From assembly GCF_003050785.1 (NCBI RefSeq), contig NZ_QAOH01000007.1, positions 1 to 64,000 of the forward strand: 64,000 nucleotides of DNA, written 5' to 3'. The notes below the pieces were generated by a model. It worked only from the letters and a program-made list of their open reading frames with translations, was not told where the DNA came from and did no database searches. The DNA is from Celeribacter persicus. Its GTDB lineage: Bacteria; Pseudomonadota; Alphaproteobacteria; Rhodobacterales; Rhodobacteraceae. The position numbers and the translations under genes are program-made. This document shows positions 60,820 to 64,000 of this stretch, piece after piece. The stretch's first letter is position 1. Every line of letters begins with the position of its first letter.

Positions 60820-62991
60820 ATGCGTGTCGAAACCCTTCCGAATGCCGTTTCTCCCGTGGTGTCGGCAGCCGCACCTTCCGGCAAGGCGCGGCTGAAGATC
60901 GTGCATGAAACGAAAGGGCGTCTGCGGGTCAAAATGCCGATCCTGGGCCTGCCCGGGCTGGACACCGAACATCTTGCCCGGGTCCTGCGCGGCACACCGG
61001 AGGTCCGCACCGTCCGGATCAATCCCGGAGCCATGTCGGTGGTCTTCGAGTTTACCGGCGGGCGCGCCACACGTTACCGTATCCTCGACCGCCTGTCCTG
61101 CCTGACCCGTGATCAGATGCGGTTTCGTGCACCCGATGAAGACACACGCCCCTCGGCAGTTCCTCTGTTCAAACGCGCCGCACTTCTCGCCGCGCTTCCG
61201 GTTCTGCCCCCGACGGTTGGCAGGGTGCTTGCGATTGCGACAATTGCGCCACGCGTGCTGCGCGGGGCGCGTTCTCTGGTGAGCGAGGGGATCACCGTCG
61301 AAGTGCTCGATGCGCTCGCCGTCTCGCTCGGCGCCTTGCAAGGCCGGTTCGGTACGGCGGTTACCACCGATTTCATGATGGAAACCGGCGAATATCTTGA
61401 GGAAAGCACAATCCGCCATTCCGGCGCGCTGTTGCAGGATTTGTTGATGCCGAACCCGGAACATGCCTGGATCGAACGCGACGGTCATGCGGTCGAAGTA
61501 CCCTTTTCCGAGGTCCGCAAGGGCGACAGGGTGGTGGTGCAGACCGGCGAACTGGTGCCCGTCGACGGTGTGGTCTGTGGCGGTGCGGCGCAAATCAACC
61601 AAGCCTCGATCACCGGAGAGAGTCTGCCGGAAACCAAGACTGTGGGAGACATGATCATTGCTGGCAGCCTGGTCGAGAGCGGATCGCTCAAGATCATCGC
61701 TGAACAAGTCGGATCGGACACGACCACCGCGCAGATCGCGGCGATGATCCGTGAGTCACTGGAGAAACGCTCCACCACCGAGAAACGGGCCGAACGCCAC
61801 GCCAATCGTCAGGTCTACATGACTCTCGGGCTGGGGGCCGCCACCTTGCTTTGGACGCGGGATGTCAGACGGCTCAGCTCGGTCTTTCTGGTCGATTACG
61901 CCTGTCCGATCAAACTCTCCGCCCCCGTGGCAATCCGCGCCACCATGTCGGAAGCGGTGGCGCGCGGCATCCTGATCAAGGGTGGTCCGAGCATCGAGAA
62001 GCTCGCAGAGGTCGATACATTCGTTTTTGACAAGACCGGCACGCTGACTCGTGGCGAACTGGCGGTGACGGATGTGATCTCGCTGAAACTGCGCGGTTGG
62101 TCGAAGGCCCGGCTGCTGGCGCTCGCTGCTTCGCTCGAAGAACATTCGCAACATCCGCTGGCCCATGCCATTGTCGCAGAGGCGAAAGCCCGCGACACCG
62201 GTCATTGCGACCATGGCGATGTCATTTTCGACGTCGGTCACGGGCTGCGCGCCGAAGTGAGCGGGAAAGAAGTCCTGATCGGCAGTCGGCATTTCCTAGA
62301 AAACCGTGAAGGGGTGGATTTCACACCACATGAAGCCGTGTTGGACCGGCTGACCGATGAGGGGAAAATGGCCCTGTTCATCGCGGTGGGCGGCAAGCCT
62401 GCCGGTCTGATCGGCCTTCGGGACGAATTGCGCGACGATGCAAACGAGACCGCCGCACGGCTGCGCGCGAGCGGTGTGAAACGGCTTGTCATGCTCACGG
62501 GCGACCGCCGGGCACGGGCCGAGGGTTTTGGCGAGACCCTTGGCTTTGACACGGTCCATGCCGATCTGCGTCCGGAGGACAAGGCCCGCATTCTGGCCGA
62601 ATTGCAGGAGCGAGGCCATAAGGTCGCCTTCGTCGGCGACGGGATCAACGACGCTCCGGCTCTGGCGCAGGCCCATGTGGGCTTCAGCATGTCGCAAGGT
62701 GCCGATATCGCCCAAGCGACCTCGGATATCACCCTGATGGATGACCGGATCAGCGCCGTGGCCGATGCGCGGGAAGCTTCCGACCGGGCCATGCAGATTA
62801 TCAGGACCAACACCAATCTGGCACTTGGTATCAACACCGGTCTGTTCATCGCCGCATCCGCCGGAACGCTCTCGCCAGTGGCGGCTGCGGTGGCCCATAA
62901 CGGTTCGACCTTCGGCCTCTTGCTTTACGCCCTGTCGCGGGCCGGGGTGCCTGCAAAACGGACAAAGCCAGTGACGCTATCCGAAATGTGA
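60820..62991 (+). CDS. fezB: P1B-type metal ATPase, FezB-like
   Basis: A heavy-metal P-type ATPase of 723 residues. The actuator motif TGES is at 265-268, the membrane motif CPIK at 362-365, the phosphorylation site DKTGT at 404-408, the SQHP site follows, and GDGINDAPAL closes the catalytic core. It has no CxxC metal-binding domain. Instead the N-terminal 80 residues form an HMA-like fold with H29-x3-G33-R34-x-R36. This motif and the small partners fit FezB (P1B-6), the transporter that defines ferrosome clusters. Iron would be moved into a membrane-bound compartment. The ATG at 60820 has AAGGAG seven bases upstream. A Zn/Co or unknown-metal pump is the alternative. Confidence 0.8.
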   Translation: MRVETLPNAVSPVVSAAAPSGKARLKIVHETKGRLRVKMPILGLPGLDTEHLARVLRGTPEVRTVRINPGAMSVVFEFTGGRATRYRILDRLSCLTRDQMRFRAPDEDTRPSAVPLFKRAALLAALPVLPPTVGRVLAIATIAPRVLRGARSLVSEGITVEVLDALAVSLGALQGRFGTAVTTDFMMETGEYLEESTIRHSGALLQDLLMPNPEHAWIERDGHAVEVPFSEVRKGDRVVVQTGELVPVDGVVCGGAAQINQASITGESLPETKTVGDMIIAGSLVESGSLKIIAEQVGSDTTTAQIAAMIRESLEKRSTTEKRAERHANRQVYMTLGLGAATLLWTRDVRRLSSVFLVDYACPIKLSAPVAIRATMSEAVARGILIKGGPSIEKLAEVDTFVFDKTGTLTRGELAVTDVISLKLRGWSKARLLALAASLEEHSQHPLAHAIVAEAKARDTGHCDHGDVIFDVGHGLRAEVSGKEVLIGSRHFLENREGVDFTPHEAVLDRLTDEGKMALFIAVGGKPAGLIGLRDELRDDANETAARLRASGVKRLVMLTGDRRARAEGFGETLGFDTVHADLRPEDKARILAELQERGHKVAFVGDGINDAPALAQAHVGFSMSQGADIAQATSDITLMDDRISAVADAREASDRAMQIIRTNTNLALGINTGLFIAASAGTLSPVAAAVAHNGSTFGLLLYALSRAGVPAKRTKPVTLSEM

Positions 62992-63014
62992 CATGGGACG
63001 CGGCAGCAGAAAGC

Positions 63015-63043
63015 TTGACTGTTTTTCTCCGAATCTCAATACT
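63015..63043 (+). promoter_or_regulatory. predicted sigma70-type promoter of the fezC-like gene
   Basis: TTGACT (63015-63020) and AATACT (63038-63043) are separated by 17 bp, a good -35/-10 pair with four of six matches in the -10. It lies between the ATPase and the small HMA-like gene, giving that gene its own transcription start. A perfect palindrome overlaps the -10. Confidence 0.55.
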
Positions 63044-63058
63044 GACAACAATTGTCAG
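63042..63058. promoter_or_regulatory. 17-bp perfect palindromic operator
   Basis: CTGACAA-CAA-TTGTCAG is a perfect inverted repeat that overlaps the predicted -10 and the likely transcription start, 21 bp upstream of the fezC-like gene. This is an ideal position for a repressor. Iron-responsive IscR/RirA-type regulators of Rhodobacterales use palindromes of this style, but I cannot confirm the consensus. Confidence 0.6.
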
Positions 63059-63078
63059 CTTTTCGGAGACGCGCAACG

Positions 63079-63471
63079 ATGGTTTGCTGTGTGCACAACA
63101 TCCCCGGTCGGGCCCGGTTCAAGATCGAGGCCCTGCGCAAGGACGAGACGCTCGCCAGCCTGATCAAGTTGAAGGTCGGTGCGCTGGATTTCGTCAAATC
63201 CGTCGAAATCAACCGCAAAGCCGCCTCTGTCGTGGTGCATTACTGCACCAAACGTGGCGAGGTCGGGCGGATCATGGATCACATCTGCGCCCATTGTCCG
63301 AAAGCCGCCACGCCGCGCGCGCCGGAACAGGTCGCCCGCCCATTACCCCATCGTCAAAACCGCCCGCTTCTGAAAACCGACACAGATTTCGGTCGTGCCA
63401 TGACCAATGCCGCAGGCAAAGCTGTGGTCAACACGCTGATCAACCGTCTGGTGTTGCACGCTCTGCATTAA
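63079..63471 (+). CDS. fezC: small HMA-like protein, FezC-like
   Basis: The 130-residue protein begins MVCCVHNIPGRARFKIEALR, with H6-x3-G10-R11-x-R13, the same H-x3-GR-x-R motif as the ATPase N-terminus. A beta-alpha-beta pattern follows that resembles an HMA domain (ALDFVKSVEINRKAASVVVHYC). A CAHC motif (70-73) could bind metal. The C-terminal half is polar and basic. It may deliver or sort iron to the ATPase. A possible terminator hairpin follows at 63482-63503. Confidence 0.65.
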   Translation: MVCCVHNIPGRARFKIEALRKDETLASLIKLKVGALDFVKSVEINRKAASVVVHYCTKRGEVGRIMDHICAHCPKAATPRAPEQVARPLPHRQNRPLLKTDTDFGRAMTNAAGKAVVNTLINRLVLHALH

Positions 63472-63481
63472 AGGCGATCCC

Positions 63482-63503
63482 GAGATGCCCGCACGGCGTC
63501 TCT
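63482..63503 (+). terminator. possible terminator hairpin
   Basis: GAGATGCC (63482-63489) pairs with GGCGTCTC (63496-63503) allowing one G:T pair, with loop CGCACG. A short T-run (ATTT) follows. It fits the end of the fezC-like transcript, but its strength is uncertain. Confidence 0.4.
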
Positions 63504-63582
63504 CATTTCAGGCGCGGACCTAAGGTGAAAGCGCTGTTGGTAACCTGAGCGACACGCTGCAAAGCCGTTCAGTCCGCTTCTG

Positions 63583-64000
63583 TCAACCTCGCTGCCGTTT
63601 CCCCGCCTTCAATACCAGCACCAAAGCCGCCCCCGCCACTGCGCCCAGAACAAAGCCCCAGGGACCGGCCGCCCGTGCCGTTGCAGCAAGCCCCGCACCG
63701 CCCAACAGGCCCAGAGCAGGCGCTGCGACATCGGATTGTGCCGGGGGAACCGGTACAACTTCGCGCGCGACACAGGCCTCGAACGCGGCCAGGTGATTGT
63801 CGCCCGAGGCATGCCCCAGTTTTGCGAAAACAGCCTGCGTCCGCTCATCCTCCACGCGCGCGATCAAGCGCCGATACATCGCCTCGTTTTCCTCTTCAGC
63901 CACCACCCCAAGCTGACAAACCTCGCCAAGACTGTCCGGCACATCGACCTGCCCCATGAAGCGGTCTTCCGGGACATCGAAGCCGTGCTCTTCGAACAAC
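63583..64000 (-). CDS. ferritin-like (DUF2202-type) protein with C-terminal membrane anchor, partial
   Basis: Only the C-terminal 138 residues are in the window, and the start lies beyond 64000. The visible part shows DSLGEVCQLGVVAEEENEAMYRRL and VFAKLGHASGDNHLAAFEAC, which match the last helices of DUF2202-type ferritin-like proteins, including the E-E and H-x5-H iron-site residues. A Pro/Val linker leads to a C-terminal membrane helix (AAGPWGFVLGAVAGAALVLVLKAGK). A membrane-tethered iron-binding protein next to a ferrosome-like operon is striking. It converges on fezC with 111 bp between them. Confidence 0.6.
   Translation of the reverse strand, partial: LFEEHGFDVPEDRFMGQVDVPDSLGEVCQLGVVAEEENEAMYRRLIARVEDERTQAVFAKLGHASGDNHLAAFEACVAREVVPVPPAQSDVAAPALGLLGGAGLAATARAAGPWGFVLGAVAGAALVLVLKAGKRQRG

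Overview
The window looks like a chromosome segment from a Rhodobacterales alphaproteobacterium (Rhodobacteraceae/Roseobacteraceae type). The reasons are the high GC content, an iscR-suf cluster whose IscR has a single cysteine, an Irr-type iron control element, olsB-olsA ornithine-lipid genes, a ChpT phosphotransferase, an rplU with a C-terminal extension, and the gene order obg-proB-proA. No species name can be supported from the sequence alone.

Region 1 (about 1-17,070) is an accessory island of plasmid/ICE character. It carries a 3'-truncated methylase/helicase, a Fic enzyme, several unrecognised plasmid-type genes, a ParB-domain protein, RadC, a DUF2958 protein, the antirestriction protein ArdC, an H-NS-like protein and a pRiA4b ORF-3-like protein. 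Three genes here share a purine-rich 5' leader that fits the radC RNA motif. A compact restriction-modification unit follows (Dcm-type methyltransferase, Vsr nick endonuclease, EcoRII-C-type endonuclease) with overlapping genes. The right edge is marked by an intact tRNA-Arg(CCG) and, 144 bp further on, a 42-nt 5' fragment of a second tRNA-Arg(CCG), probably the disrupted native gene. The left edge shows a helicase gene cut at a near-perfect 26-bp palindrome.

Region 2 (17.2-45.2 kb) is mostly core. An iscR-iscS-sufB-(seven accessory genes)-sufC-sufD-yip1-sufS cluster reads leftward behind an Irr box. Next come an alpha/beta hydrolase, a tandem-HD phosphohydrolase, an M32 carboxypeptidase, heme A synthase, two secreted SH3 proteins, a TrmJ-like methyltransferase, a ThiE-like protein, olsA/olsB, a DUF3553 protein, chpT, proA-proB-obg, two GNATs, rpmA-rplU, a DUF2059 protein and tRNA-Ser(CGA).

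Region 3 (45.4-59.1 kb) is metabolic and surface-related. A leftward seven-gene unit encodes a TRAP transporter, an extradiol dioxygenase, an MhpA-like flavin hydroxylase, an FAH-family hydrolase and an IclR regulator. Together they suggest uptake and meta-cleavage of a phenolic acid. A GST and a carboxymuconolactone-decarboxylase-like gene adjoin it. Diverging from it, a TbpB-like lipoprotein is paired with a Slam outer-membrane protein behind a perfect 22-bp palindrome. Two LuxR-type regulators follow, one fused to an alpha/beta hydrolase.

Region 4 (59.5-64 kb) is the most interesting part: a compact operon-like set behind an FNR-type box. It encodes three small hydrophobic or low-complexity proteins, a P1B-type ATPase with no CxxC metal-binding domain but an N-terminal H-x3-GR-x-R motif, and a small protein carrying the same motif. 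This matches the composition of fez (ferrosome) clusters, which build membrane-bounded iron granules. A membrane-anchored ferritin-like protein converges on it and runs off the right end of the window.
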